Assembly: GCA_023548195.1 (NCBI GenBank) | Contig: JAJHZJ010000751.1 | Span: 1,120,501 to 1,184,500 of the forward strand | DNA length: 64,000 nucleotides | Reading direction: 5' to 3' | Source of the DNA: Bettongia penicillata ogilbyi | Lineage: Eukaryota > Chordata > Mammalia > Diprotodontia > Potoroidae | Part shown: positions 29,595 to 41,159 of the stretch, piece by piece | How the letters are laid out: each line of letters opens with the position of its first letter | Numbering within the stretch: the first letter of the stretch is position 1 | The notes under the pieces: generated by a model | What the model was told of the DNA's origin: nothing | Databases searched by the model: none | What the model saw: the letters and a program-made list of their open reading frames with translations, nothing else | Position numbers and translations under genes: made by a program

Positions 29595-31630
29595 AGAAAC
29601 AAACAGAACAATGTGTTATATATGCATACAGATTGCAAGTGCAACACTCTATACCAGACTTCCTAGTTATAATCTCATTTTTACACAACTCAGTTTAAAA
29701 CGATGAGCAGAGAATTAAATATTTTTAGAATGGAAGAGAAATATTATTTTAAAAAATGTCACAAAACAGCCTGGTTTATTATTTATAATAACCTGTTGCC
29801 TACTAGGCCTTAGACCAATTAAATTGAGAAGTATGTTAAAAATAATTTTAAAAAAATACAAGTTGTTGCTTATATCTTTGAAAACCTTCAGATTTTAACT
29901 GTAAAAACATAAACTTCAGCAATCATTTTAAGGCTGCTTTCAGTTTTGAGCTTGTTTTATTTTTGGCCTTATAAAACTTATATATTTGTCAACCTGTTTA
30001 CGCCTGTGAAATAGAATTTAATTAAGTCTGCAAATGTATTCATAAGCACATTTATAAAAATGGTAATGGTGTGGTTTTTTTTTAATTCCTAGTCATGTGA
30101 ATCTTGAAATTGTTGGTGGTTGGGGGGAAGCAAAAAAGCTTTTTGAGTCAAAATCTTCAAATCTTTCACTAAGCTTACCTTTATAAGCCCACATCAGGTA
30201 AAATTTCCCTTGGGCTATTAATCCTAAGAAGTTTCTCAGTGCCTATATGTTTGAGAATATTTTTTCCCCTATCCATGTCTAGGTAGGGCCCTCTTGGTTC
30301 CTCTGAGAATTCTGAAGATTAGAATAAATTATAATGGATAGATTTCACTTTTGTTTTGAAATGTCAGATTTTTTGGATTTATCCAAAGGAATCTCTCTTT
30401 TATATCACAAGTTTTTATCTGATGTGTACTTTTTGTAACTAAATTAATGAGATCTATATAGAAAGGTGTTTTATATTATAGATCAATCACTGTCAAAAAA
30501 GATGAAATAACATAGGAACTTTTTTCCTATTTTATATTTCCTCTTCCTGCATAAGTATGTTTTGGATTAAGAGGTTAGGCTAAAAGGAAAACAATAAAAA
30601 ATAATATTTATGTCAAATTAAAAGAAAGAGCTATTTATTTTGTCACTTTCTTCCCAGACTATAAAAACCCTATTTTATCAGTTTTACTTATTGTTCAATA
30701 ACCAAAATACACCATCAGGTATAATTTCCCTCGAGAGGATCTTTCCCGATTTATTTTCCATGAGTTAACAATGATATTTTCCTTCTCACATACCTCCAGA
30801 GCACATATTCCATTCTGTTTATGACCATAGATATCATATTTGCAAAAAGGTTTAAGTTATATCTCTACCTCCTTCTATACCATGTAAGGGAAACCTGACT
30901 CTTAGACTGCCATAGGATATTCCACTTCATTTGACCAGAATATTTTGCCTTAAAACATCCAGAATTCCAAACCTCAAAACAGACCTTGTTTCATAGAAAT
31001 CAAGCTTCTCCTCATTTGGTCTAAATATCAGGGGCGGTTTTGGAGTCTATAGTACAGAGTTTTCCTGGCAATGAGAATTTATTATCAAACATTTAAGCAC
31101 CAATACAGCCTAAAATTCCTACAGGTAAGTCAATAGTGTGAGAAGTTAGCCCAGAGTTTAAGCCTCCTATTTGCAAAAGAACATGGCTGTCTCTGAGAAC
31201 AGGGAACTCCATATCATCTGGTAAGTGTATCACTGCAATGTTTCCTTTGTGATATGTTCAGATTATATAAGACCATGTAAATTGTTATCAGTGCAGGTCA
31301 TTTTTTTTCCTCTTTGAAATGTCATCTCTTTTCCACAAAAAGCCAATGTGTTCTGTTCTTATTGGAGAGCGTAGTGCTCGAGACACTTTGATCCAAGTAC
31401 TCTTGCTGTCCAGTTGGATAACAATTCTTGGAGGAACTTTGACTCCTTGAAACACACTGAGACAAGTTCAACCACCATATTGGTAATTTGGAAGCAACAT
31501 AATGATGTTCATTCAAGAAAAACAAAGACTAGAAAACAAAGGAAAACTTTGGGAAAAAAACTTAGGAAAACTAGGAAACAAAGATATCAGGAAATTCAGT
31601 TGTCATTTCTGGAATCAAGCATGGTGCAAT
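29595..31630. other. Low-repeat, AT-rich block (about 2 kb)
   Basis: The longest stretch up to here in which I recognise no SINE or LINE box. Strong AT bias with homopolymer-broken A and T runs ('aaaataattttaaaaaaata' near 29838). Frequent stops. It could be unique intergenic DNA holding conserved non-coding elements. Confidence 0.4.
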
Positions 31631-31639
31631 TATTAAGCA

Positions 31640-32060
31640 CCCACCTTTCTTTCCAGTGTCACTGAATATATTTCCCTTTTGTATATCTCTATGGTCCAGC
31701 CAAACTGAACTTTCCTCTGTTGCTCCTACAATTCATTCCATCTTCTCTCTCCCCAGCTTTACCCTGGCAAGACCTATGGCTGCAATGCACCCCCTCTTCC
31801 CCTCTGCTGCACTTCCTTTAAAATACAATTGCAGACCACCTTCTTAACATAGGCATTCCTCATTCCTCGAACTGCTAGTGACCTCACTCGCTCCTGAACA
31901 ACCTTGCTTGTAGTTACGTTGTTTTTACTCATTTTATGTTTATTCTGAATATACTTATATGCCTTGTCTATTAGAATGTGAGCTCTTGGCATCTGGGAAT
32001 TGTTTCATTCCCTTCATTTCTATTTCCAGAACCTGTAGAGAGCTGACATGTCCTAAGAGT
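31640..32060 (+). mobile_element. L2 ORF2 C-terminus and 3' UTR
   Basis: 'tctatggtccagccaaactg', 'aactttcctctgttgctcct', 'actgctagtgacctcactcg', 'tattagaatgtgagctcttg', 'ttgtttcattcccttcattt' and 'ccagaacctgtagagagctg'. These collinear matches place it as a plus-strand L2. Confidence 0.8.
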
Positions 32061-32261
32061 TTCTTGATGGATACCATATGCCAAGGGACCTTAGGAAAAA
32101 GGAGGAAATGATGCTCTTATCAGAAAGACAAGATGTATATTTATAAAGATACACGAAATAGATACAAGGGAGGAAGTACTGTCTCTTTGGGCACCTAGCT
32201 GAGGAGGTGAGGAGTCAAAAGTCTAGGAAGGGCTTCACTTAAAATACATATAAACACACAA

Positions 32262-32345
32262 ACAACAAAAGCATACATTAAGAGCCTACTATGTGTCAGG
32301 CCAAGTATACAAAAATAGATAGGATACAAAGACACCCCCCCAAAA
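32262..32345 (-). mobile_element. L2 3' tip, minus strand
   Basis: 'catacattaagagcctacta' and 'tgtgtcaggccaagtataca'. Confidence 0.6.
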
Positions 32346-32389
32346 TAATGAGTTTTTACATTCAGCGGTCTTAAATGCTAACCAAGGAG

Positions 32390-32424
32390 GAAAAATGTTT
32401 ATTAAAAAGCACCTACTCAGTTGA
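32390..32424 (-). mobile_element. L2 3' tip, minus strand, cut by SINE
   Basis: 'atgtttattaaaaagcacct' and 'actcagttgag' end where the SINE begins. The L2-like 'gctagtcaccatgctaagag' near 32738 may be its continuation. Confidence 0.5.
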
Positions 32425-32695
32425 GTTCGTAGGTGGCACAATGGGAGTGCATGGACCTGGAGTCAGGAAGATTCATCTTCCTGAGTTCAAATCTGACCTT
32501 ACACACTTACTAGTAGTGTTACTCTGGGTGAGTCACTTAACCTTACTGGCCTCAAGCTCCTCATTCGTGAAAATGATCTGGAAAAGAAATGGCTAACCAC
32601 TGAAATGGCAAACCACTCCCCTATCTCTGCTAAGAAAACCCCACATGGTTTCATAGAGTCAGATACAATTGAAAAAAGTGAACAACATAAACCTA
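32425..32695 (+). mobile_element. Marsupial tRNA-derived SINE with internal 16-bp duplication
   Basis: 'ggtggcacaatgggagtgca', 'gacctggagtcaggaagatt', 'gagttcaaatctgaccttac', 'gtcacttaaccttactggcc', 'tgctaagaaaaccccacatg' and 'agtgaacaacataaac'. The unit at 32586-32601 is repeated at 32602-32617 with one mismatch. Confidence 0.9.
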
Positions 32696-32699
32696 GTGT

Positions 32700-33050
32700 G
32701 TCAGCAAGGATTGATTAGGCTATTTGCTATGTGCTAGTCACCATGCTAAGAGATGGGAGCATAAAGCAAAAATACGCCAAGGAAGTACAAACTATTCAAG
32801 TGAGTTACCTGAGATAAAAACAGATATGAGTGAAAAATCGAGGAAGTTCTTTAATTTAATAAAATCATTGAGTGAATAAGGGTTTTTTTAAGTGTTTACT
32901 ATGATGTTGCCACTAGAGATCAATTCATCAAAAACCATTTATTAAGCACCTAATTACGTATCAGGCTAAGTGCTGGAGAAAAGAAAACATATGAAAAGGT
33001 CCCTGTCTTCACAGCACTTACTTTTCCCTGAAAAAAGGAACTTTTCCCAT
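32700..33050 (-). mobile_element. L2 3' pieces, minus strand
   Basis: First piece: 'tgctagtcaccatgctaaga'. Second piece (32915-33020): 'aaaccatttattaagcacct', 'atcaggctaagtgctggaga' and 'ggtccctgtcttcacagcac'. Two overlapping ends, possibly separate insertions. Confidence 0.6.
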
Positions 33051-33059
33051 AAACACAAG

Positions 33060-35035
33060 TAGGATACAAAGTGAATGATTTCTTTAAGAGGGAGGGATCA
33101 GCCAGTCAGGAATCAGAATCTCAGTGAGCAACATGTTGAGTCTCGGCTGGCCTCTACTGACAATGCAGGTAACATCTAAGATCTAGGTTGGATGGTTTGA
33201 GGCAGGAAAGTTAATGGTTCAGAGATACCCCCAATGAACTTGGTCCCGACATTGAGGCTGTTTGCCCTCTGCCCTCTTGCTTACTTCCTGCTGGGCATGG
33301 GCTGCCCTAGGTTCCCAGGTGTGTAATTGCCGCCAAAGGGAGAGAATCCCAAGGACTGCAGGTGTCCTGACTTCTAACTGGGGCAGGGTCAGAGGTGTTC
33401 ACATGGCTGGAGGTTGTCACATTTAAGTAATGTTTAAATTACCAGAAGTACCCTTAGTCTGTTCCACTGAGATTCTGTTATTTTTCTTTTTCTTTTTTTT
33501 TAGATAGAAATGAGACAAAGTTGTTCAAAATTCTCCGTTGAATTTCTGTGCAGCTGAAATGAAAACGATTGTTGAGAAGTGGTGGGTAGCAGGATAAACA
33601 TTGCCAAACGTTGTTTTGCCCCTGGGAAGCTGGATATCCACTACTGAGACCAAGAGACAAAAATGTAGAGCTACATAACGCAAGCTTTGAACACTCAGCT
33701 GAAAGCGGGAGAAGCAGAATGAAAATGAAGAATAATTATGTTTAAAAAGGAAACGAAATTTTGTCACAATGGGAATTCGGTGTGGAGTTGAATTATGAGT
33801 GAGTTTTTTGTTTTGTTTTGAAAGTAAGTTGGCAGAAAATGTGAAAGTTAAGGTGGGTGTTATTTACGGGAAAAAGGAAATTCAGTGCCTTAAATTCTGT
33901 AAGGATGGGAGGAGAAAAGAAAAGTTGACTGATGAGCATTATTTTAGGGGTGGCAAGTCTTGTGCGTTTCTGTGTCCTTGTTCTGCTTTCTAGAGCCAAT
34001 GAAAGGAACGGTGAGGGGGGAGCTTGATTATCTCAGCTAGGAAATGAAGTCACATATGGTGTGAACAGGAATAATGGCTGTACGCTGTGCAACAACGCTA
34101 ACATGACAGTTTGGGGCCCATAGTGAAGACGAACATTGTATCCCATTGAAATGGCGGTGCGGGGGGGTGGGGTGGGAGGTGAGCAGAATGTAATTATTCC
34201 AGTTGGAATCTGGCCAGGATATAGAAGCCAGATTAAGAACTTCTGAAGCTTGTTGCCTTGGGCTTATTGGAAAATTTGAGCTTCTCATGTTGGTGTGTAT
34301 ATACACGTGTGTTTTTGTGCATATGTATGTAGAGTGTGTGCTAGTATCATTCATATTGAAATATGGGAATCACTCCAGCATTTTCTTTGTCTGTAGAAAT
34401 GGCTGGCAAATTTTCCTTCATTTCTACTGGGCTGCATGAACCATACTAAGCCCCTAACCCCAAACACCACTAGACTTAAGCTCTCAAGCCAAAGTCCCCA
34501 TCCCAATTCTATCTAGAGTTCCAGCTTACTTGCCACAATATGAAGCCAGCCATTGAAGTAACTTGGATTCTTCGGTAAAAATCCGTAGCCTCAGGAGCTT
34601 TATGCCTCACATCCTCCCAGTGATGAGGATGGAATCTGGCTAGCTTTGGCGAGCTGATTCAAATTTGGATAGTTTCTTTTTAAAAAACTGGTTCATCTTG
34701 AAATGATTATCCTTAAAAACATTCACTAGTTTAATGATGACTTTTATGGACAGCATCACCAGTTAATTAAATATTCCTTGTGGGGAAAAAAAGACTTTTC
34801 TTTCCAATCTGCAGGTGTTGCACATAGGAAACAAGGAATAATAAGTAATGGAAAAAATCATTTTTACAAGGCTGCTCCATTTTTCTAGATACTTCTATAA
34901 AAATTACTCAATTTTAAAAATATTCCTCATCAATTTGATCATATTTGATTGATTTCTTCTAAGTTCTCCCTTTTTAGACTCCAGAAAAGAGAAAAACATC
35001 TTCAACTATATTTTACCTCATTTATCCTATGTTAA
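33060..35035. other. Low-repeat block (about 2 kb)
   Basis: No repeat family recognised across most of it. 33240-33420 is GC-richer. Homopurine/pyrimidine patches at 33480-33502 and 34150-34180 (G-rich). ORFs up to 105 codons have no recognisable domain and occur on both strands. Confidence 0.4.
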
Positions 35036-35039
35036 TGAT

Positions 35040-35215
35040 GATGATAATTGTAAACAAGTAACATTTACTAACATTAACATTTTAAGGTTTGCAAAATCTC
35101 AATAAATATTGCCTTATCCTAAAACTGACCCTGGGATGTAGTTTTCATTATTATCCTCATTTTATAAATGGGGAAACTGAGTCAGACACAGTTTAAATGA
35201 CTTACCCCTATCCAC
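35040..35215 (-). mobile_element. MIR SINE, minus strand
   Basis: 'taaggtttgcaaaatctcaa', 'attattatcctcattttata', 'aatggggaaactgagtcaga' and 'tttaaatgacttacccctat'. Confidence 0.8.
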
Positions 35216-35287
35216 TCAAGTCTTCCTAACTATACGTCCAGTTCTCTACCACTGCATAGCACTCCATCACACATAATAAAGACAAAA

Positions 35288-35400
35288 ATTATGCTCAGGA
35301 TCACTTAGCTAGCATGGATCTGAAGGTAGATTTGAATTCAGGTCTTCCTGATTACAGATCCAGAAATCCACTGCCCTAACTACAAGATAATAGAAAAAAG
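35288..35400 (-). mobile_element. SINE head fragment, minus strand
   Basis: 'caggatcacttagctagcat', 'ttgaattcaggtcttcctga' and 'ccagaaatccactgccctaa'. Confidence 0.65.
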
Positions 35401-35407
35401 GAGAAAT

Positions 35408-35525
35408 CCGGTGGCTTAGCAGTTAAGAAAGTATTCATCTGCATCAGGAGAGGTAGCTTCAAGTCCTCCCTCCAAAATTTGATGACTGTGAGACACTAGG
35501 CAGGCAACTTAACCTAAGTTTCTCC
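35408..35525 (+). mobile_element. MIR-type SINE fragment
   Basis: 'ggtggcttagcagttaagaa', 'tagcttcaagtcctccctcc' and 'gcaggcaacttaacctaagt'. Confidence 0.55.
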
Positions 35526-35529
35526 CATA

Positions 35530-35578
35530 AGAAATAGTGCCTGGTATGTGGTAGGCGTTTAACAAATACTTACTGTTT
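35530..35578 (+). mobile_element. L2 3' tip
   Basis: 'agtgcctggtatgtggtagg' and 'cgtttaacaaatacttactg'. Confidence 0.7.
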
Positions 35579-35579
35579 C

Positions 35580-36140
35580 ATCGATGAACTGAGAGCAGTT
35601 GATGACCTACATCGGTAGAAAGGATTTTCTTACCTAAAGTTCCTCCCATTAACAAAATCACTAATCTAGTACAAAATTTAATGAGAAGAAAAGAAAAATC
35701 TGTTTTGAAACTGAATACTACTAGATACAACCAGCTGAGCTTCCCTCTAAAGAAATGAGAAAATGTTCTTTGCACCGTTGGGGGAATATGACTATGGAAT
35801 ACATCACTGATGTATTGATTAGCTTTTGTTTCACTCCTTTTTATTTTTTCTTTCTCTTTTTCTCCTTTCTTTTAAGGAATGGCTCTGAGTAGAGGAGGAG
35901 AAGAGATAGTATTTAGAAATAAAGGTGATATCAAAATAAAATAAAATAAAAAGCTACAGGACATAGAAATGGGAAATGGATTTGTGATTTCATTGGTATA
36001 AGGAACTCCCAAATGAGAAAATTCCTACTAATGCAGGGCAGGCCCTTTAGCTATAACTTATAGTCTTAGAATTAACTAGAGCACTCAGAGGTTAATGACT
36101 TCACCCTGGGGTTGCGGAGATGATAGGAATCCAAGCGAAG
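35580..36140. other. No recognisable gene or repeat
   Basis: Unassigned. An AAATAAAATAAAATAAA patch lies at about 35935-35950. Confidence 0.35.
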
Positions 36141-36149
36141 GAAGAGAAG

Positions 36150-36335
36150 GGAATAAGTGTTTGGTAAGTACCTACTGTGTGCCAGGCACTCTGCCAAGCA
36201 CTTTTAACAAATATTTTCTTATTAGTTCTTCATAGCAATCCTATGAAGTAGGTTACTAAATTAGGATTTGACCCCAAGGCTTTCTGGATGTGAGACCAAC
36301 TTCCCTTACGCTATACTATACTATAAAATCTTAAT
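36150..36335 (-). mobile_element. MIR SINE, minus strand
   Basis: 'gtacctactgtgtgccaggc', 'actctgccaagcacttttaa', 'ttcttcatagcaatcctatg' and 'gatttgaccccaaggctttc'. Confidence 0.75.
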
Positions 36336-36339
36336 GGCT

Positions 36340-37115
36340 ACAAAACAACCAGAAATCTAGTTTGGGATCTGCATGAGAGGAGAGTTCCCAAAACATCTGC
36401 CTACCATGGAACATTCCTTTCACCCCCTTTTCTCTGAAGTTTAGAAGTGGGAATGATAGCCATAAGTTCCCTGGGCTTTTCTAAGGGCAGCGAAAATTTG
36501 CAGCGAAAAATCATTTCAAAGCAAGTCCCAGCAGCTATCCCCCATGAAATTCTCCTGATCTGAGTGCCTGTGAGATAATGTCTGATTTAAGCCTTGATCC
36601 TAAACTAACCAGGCCTCAAGCTGGGCTTCAAGTGTACGGTTCCATGTCCGGGGCCCTGTAATGAGGTGATAAGGCCCCAGTCATAGGCAGTCAGAAACAG
36701 GCTGCTGCAATTAGTAGGATTGCACTAACCTGGAGAGATGCCAAGTGGGTGAAAAGGGGATTAGAAAACAAATGAAGTGAACAGCCATGCAAATAGCACT
36801 TAATGGTCAGTAAGGATCAGTGAGGCAAAGATGGACCAACTGGCCCTCATTGATTTTCACTGCCCATTGAGCTGTACTCCTCTTTGGCACTCTGACGTGC
36901 TCATCTAATCCTCCGCAGTTCCTTTAGAGACATTGCGGTTTTCCCCAGGGCCAATCCCCCCAACCCTACCTACCCCAGGGATGTCTGAGGTGGACACAAG
37001 CCATGGAGATGCCCTTCAGATGTCCTGAAGAGCTATTGAAATGATTTGGGAGAACAGATTGGCATTGCGAGGGAGTTTCCCATTAAACTATTAATAGACA
37101 CCCCTAAAGCTGAGG
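36340..37115. other. Low-repeat block with regulatory-looking motifs
   Basis: About 775 bp without repeat signature and with more balanced base composition than its flanks. It contains an octamer match ATGCAAAT at 36787-36794, 'gaggtgataagg' (GATA core) at 36664 and 'ctgcaattag' near 36706. Candidate conserved non-coding element. Function is not shown. Confidence 0.4.
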
Positions 37116-37121
37116 TTTTTA

Positions 37122-37215
37122 GGTTCTTCAACATTTTTGTGTGTGATGGATCCCTTTGGCAATCTGGTGAAACATCTTCCCAGTAGAATTTTTTTTTCAA
37201 TTTTATAACAAGAAA
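37122..37215 (-). mobile_element. hAT-type non-autonomous DNA transposon end
   Basis: 'ggttcttcaacatttttgtg' and 'tccctttggcaatctggtga' are the inverted equivalent of the right end of the copy at 38701-38886. Confidence 0.6.
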
Positions 37216-37599
37216 ATTATCAGTTTAAATAAAGATCGGTGAAAAAGAAAAATGTATTTTTTTTTCATTGAAGTTCAGTGGCCTCCTAAATTCCATCTAT
37301 CTACTAGAATTTCTTTCCTCAGGTCATTTTCAAGAGGAGTGAAGCAAACCTGAGGCCTTCTTCTACTTGCTTCACCCACCAGTATTTCAGAAAGAATCCA
37401 GGTTATTGAAATTGCTTCTATGCTATTTGAATGTTCGTCACTAGCAGCTTGTTTCAAAAGGAAGAAAAAGATTATTTTTTCAGCCTAGTGATTTATCATT
37501 TTTTTTTATATTATACTCCTATTTTCCTTAAAAACTTGGGTCAATAACACCTGGGTTCTGAACTGTCCCCCTACCACTGTCTCCTCCGCTGCTACTTGG

Positions 37600-37760
37600 T
37601 GTAGCAGAAGGAGTACTCAATACCTAGTACTCAAGATACTAGCTTTGGATCTACAGGCTAGTCATTTAATTTTTCTTGACCTTAGTACCTTCATCTGTAA
37701 AATGAGGGCCTTGGAACTATGACCCCCTAAAGTCTCTGCTAGCACTATGTCTGATTCTTA
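37600..37760 (+). mobile_element. SINE with CR1/L3-like tail
   Basis: 'ggtgtagcagaaggagtact', 'aggctagtcatttaattttt', 'cttcatctgtaaaatgaggg' and 'aagtctctgctagcactatg'. Confidence 0.65.
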
Positions 37761-37779
37761 TCTCAAAAAAATTCATTCA

Positions 37780-37910
37780 GTGTGTGTGTGTGTGTGTGTA
37801 TGTGTATATATATATGTGTGTGTGTGGGTATATATATGCACACATATGTAAAATATATAAGTATATAAATATATATATATAAGTATATATATATATATAT
37901 ATATATATAT
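37780..37910. repeat. Compound (TG)n-(TA)n microsatellite
   Basis: (TG) about 10 units, a mixed TATATGTG section, then TATATAAG and about 12 TA units ending at about 37910. Confidence 0.95.
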
Positions 37911-37967
37911 CATCTAATCAATCCATGCGTCTAGCTACCTCTCTGGTCTGATCTATCATCTATCTAA

Positions 37968-38098
37968 TGTTTCCTCTCATTACAATGTAAGATCCTAGAA
38001 GGCAATGACTGTTACATTTTGTTAGCATTTTCTCAGTGATGAGCACAGTGTCTGAAGTGTAGTCAGTACTTAATAAATGCTTATTGATTGAATAATTC
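37968..38098 (+). mobile_element. L2 3' tip
   Basis: 'tacaatgtaagatcctagaa', 'agcacagtgtctgaagtgta' and 'gtacttaataaatgcttatt' with a GATTGAATAA tail. Confidence 0.8.
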
Positions 38099-38307
38099 TA
38101 CAGTAACTGACGGCTCATCTGGTTGTAATCTTGTCATTCCCCATTAAAGAGAAAAGAAGAAAAAACATATATACTGCTATTTTCTTTGTCCTTATTCCCT
38201 AAATAGGAGGGGAAGCACTTATATCCACATGGATCCTAGCCTTCAGGGTTTAAATGGCTACCCAATAATTGTGATAGGTGCCAAGAACTGTGATTTCTTT
38301 GGTGTAA

Positions 38308-38520
38308 GGCAGAGGCTGTCAAACATTAGGCCTGCTAGGCATACTGCCTTTATTACTCAGAGTGGGGCTGAAACTCCATTAAGTTGAAATTTGGAAACAT
38401 TTAACAAAATAAATACAAGTACAATAAAACATAAATAATGTTAATTTGTGGTTTCTAAGTGAACATATGGTCTTCAGGTATCCCTTCTTCTTTGAATTTG
38501 CCACCATTTGGACAAGGCAC
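38308..38520 (+). mobile_element. hAT-type DNA transposon fragment
   Basis: 'aggctgtcaaacattaggcc', 'acatttaacaaaataaatac' and 'gttaatttgtggtttctaag', then 'atatggtcttcaggtatccc'. This pattern fits non-autonomous hAT elements. Subfamily not named. Confidence 0.5.
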
Positions 38521-38589
38521 ATCCAATGAGGAAACTTGCTTTATAAATGCAGATCAACGCCTGCATTGTAACTCATAGCCTTCAGTGGT

Positions 38590-38698
38590 AGCATGGGGCA
38601 CAGAGAGGCCAAGTCACTTACTCAAGGCCACATAGCCAGTATATGTCTGAAACCAGATTCTCTTGACTCTAAGGGCAGCAGCTCTATACCCATGATCC
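38590..38698 (-). mobile_element. MIR-type SINE fragment, minus strand
   Basis: 'gggcacagagaggccaagtc', 'acttactcaaggccacatag' and 'tctcttgactctaagggcag'. Confidence 0.75.
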
Positions 38699-38700
38699 AA

Positions 38701-38886
38701 GGGATTCTTCATCTGGGGTTCATGAACTTTTGAAAAGGTGTATTTTGATAACTATTCCAATATAATTTTCTCCTTTGAGATCTGTACTTTTTAATGAATT
38801 TAAAAACATTATTCTGAGAAAGGATCCAGAGTTTTCACCAGACTCCTAGAGGGGTCCGTGACACACAAACAGTTAAGAATCTCTGC
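38701..38886 (+). mobile_element. hAT-type non-autonomous transposon, full length
   Basis: Left end GGGATTCTTCATCTGGGG and right end 'cagttaagaatctctgc' form imperfect terminal inverted repeats. The interior has 'ttttgataactattccaata', 'acattattctgagaaaggat' and 'agactcctagaggggtccgt'. Length about 186 bp. Confidence 0.75.
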
Positions 38887-38957
38887 TGTATATAATACTG
38901 CTCCCTTTCATAAAGTTAGACCACTAAAGACAATTTCTGGGGGGAAAATATACATCC

Positions 38958-39000
38958 ATCTCTGTCTGTCTCTCTGTCTCTGTTTCTCTGTCTCTGTCTA

Positions 39001-39040
<40 letters not shown>
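38958..39040. repeat. (TCTG)n-(CA)n compound microsatellite
   Basis: TCTG/TCTC units lead into about 19 CA units at 39003-39040. Confidence 0.97.
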
Positions 39041-39042
<2 letters not shown>

Positions 39043-39044
39043 CT

Positions 39045-40260
39045 GGCTGGTTGCCTCAGACCTCCTACACACATAACCTCTAGTATCTGCCCCAAAAGCC
39101 CATCAACCTTATTTCATCTAGAAGGTGTGAAATTCTATTTACTGCTTATGTTACCGAGACTTCTAAGGTGAATCTCATATAAAAACTGAATCTAGTCACA
39201 AAGGATATGTTTTTTGTGCCTTACTACAAATCCACCACAAGTTAGAAAAGACCCCAAAATATGTTTCAGACATTTTAATATCCGATGCAAGGAATTCTTC
39301 TAGCATGTTCAAAAATTATAGAAAATATTCCAAAAAATATGTGGAAAATTCTTTTCTCAGTACAAATTACACTAAGAAAAAAGGCCCAAACCAGTAGGTT
39401 CTAGCAAATCAGGGCTTCCTTCATCCTCTCAAAGAAAAATCAGAAGAGATGCCCGTAATCTATCCATCTCCATCAGAGTTCACTGAAGCCCTTAGGTTTT
39501 CCTTAGTTATGTTTGGCAAGGTCATCTGCTAAAACCTAAGGAGCTTATGAGATTAATGCCTGACTCAGTTTAGCTGCAGGACCAACAAAAACTTTTTCCT
39601 CCATTTCAAACTAATTAATGGGTATTTTCAGTAAGCCTGGTAAAATCATAATTTATTTATCTATATACTATAGTAAACAAGCCCTCATTAAATAGTTGGA
39701 AACTAGAATACAGGAAATGAGAAGGGATGGTGGGTAACTGGGATTCTTACTGTCATTACTAACAGTTGGCTATAACTAGTAGTTTGTTAGCAAACTAAAA
39801 AGCAAGAGGCACCAACAAGGCTGGTGTTGGGCACGTACCTCAGATTGTCTGTTCTTCCCTAACCTTATGTTTTGCTTCCCTCTGGGCTCATCCCCACAAC
39901 CCCTCTCTTCCATCAAGCAGGTTTGCATTTTCTTGTTGAGATGCACCCTGGGAATCTCCCAGCCAGCTGCCAGGGCACATCACAGAAGGTACCGTTGTAG
40001 CCAGTAAAGGGGATCCTGGGGCAAACCAGACTTCAAAAAGTGCCAACTACAACTGCTAAGCAGAGAGAGGGAAAAAATAAAAGCTATGAGCCTTATCCTG
40101 AGTTACTCACTGCATGGCACATGCATTTGATGTTTTCTCATTTGTTTCCAAATTAGTGTGTGCTACGTAGCAGGCCCAAACTATTGCTAATGGAAACACA
40201 ACACAGCATGGGTGTCACAAGTACCATGACTTGATTGTCCGTCATCTAGGGCACCTAACT
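39045..40260. other. Low-repeat block (about 1.2 kb)
   Basis: No repeat recognised and no ORF above 60 codons. It contains 'actaattaatgggtattttc' near 39610. Possible unique intergenic or regulatory DNA. Confidence 0.35.
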
Positions 40261-40264
40261 CCAC

Positions 40265-40299
40265 TACACACACAGACACACACACACACACACACACAT
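40265..40299. repeat. (CA)n microsatellite
   Basis: About 17 CA units with one G interruption at about 40275. Confidence 0.95.
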
Positions 40300-40374
40300 C
40301 TTCATTTCATTAAATAAAACAAAAAAATTTGTGTTTGGTATTCTCTTTTTTTCCATTCTGAATCATTACATTAA

Positions 40375-40660
40375 AAAAGTACCTCTTGCCTGAACTGCTG
40401 CCATAGCATACCAGCTGCCTGTCTCCTTTGCACACCACTGTCAGTGTCACCCTCTAAAACCATGGGTCTGATCCTGCTACGGCACTGCTCCAAACTCTTC
40501 CCAAACTCCTTGTTTTCTACAAAATAAAATCCAAGCTCTCCCTCTTGACATTTAAGGGCTTCCGTTATCTCGACCACAATTCTGTCCATCTTTCCAGGCT
40601 TCTTTGTTTCTTTGCAGCCAAACAGAAAACACTTGTTTCCAGCCAAACAAGTCACCTCAT
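40375..40660 (+). mobile_element. L2 ORF2 coding remnant
   Basis: 'cctgaactgctgccatagca', 'gggtctgatcctgctacggc', 'aaataaaatccaagctctcc', 'cttgacatttaagggcttcc' and 'ctgtccatctttccaggctt' follow L2 ORF2 C-terminal coding order. Confidence 0.75.
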
Positions 40661-40829
40661 GGTCTTTTCAAAGCTTTTAACATTTGCGTAGATGCTCTCC
40701 CAGCCCTGTCTGAATTTGAATTTATTCCAACATTTTAGAAAAGCACTAAAAGAAGCATCTGATTTTAAAATGCAGCCAACCAAAAATGAGAAGGAGCAAG
40801 GCAAAGGGGATGGAGAGCTGACCCTAAGG

Positions 40830-40918
40830 ACAGAAAAGAACTTGGGCTCATATTCCGCTTCTGACACCTTGAGATGTGACCCTGGCAAATCACTTACTCT
40901 TTCAAGGTAGCAGGGAAC
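40830..40918 (+). mobile_element. MIR-type SINE fragment
   Basis: 'ttgggctcatattccgcttc', 'tgacaccttgagatgtgacc' and 'ctggcaaatcacttactctt'. Confidence 0.65.
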
Positions 40919-41159
40919 TCTCCACGACTGTGCATTTCAGAGAAGGTCCTAACCTCTATTAGTAGAGGGAGTTAGCTCTCCTAGGAGTTCACAAAACAAA
41001 TGAAATTAACAGAGCCCTTCCATATCCATATTAAACTAAAACTCTCCTAAGAATATTTAACTTAGGAAGCTCATTCCATCCATAAAAATTATTTTGAACT
41101 CTTGTCTTCAAATTTGTGTCTCGTGATTACTTTTACATAGATCCTTAACTGTGACAAGA

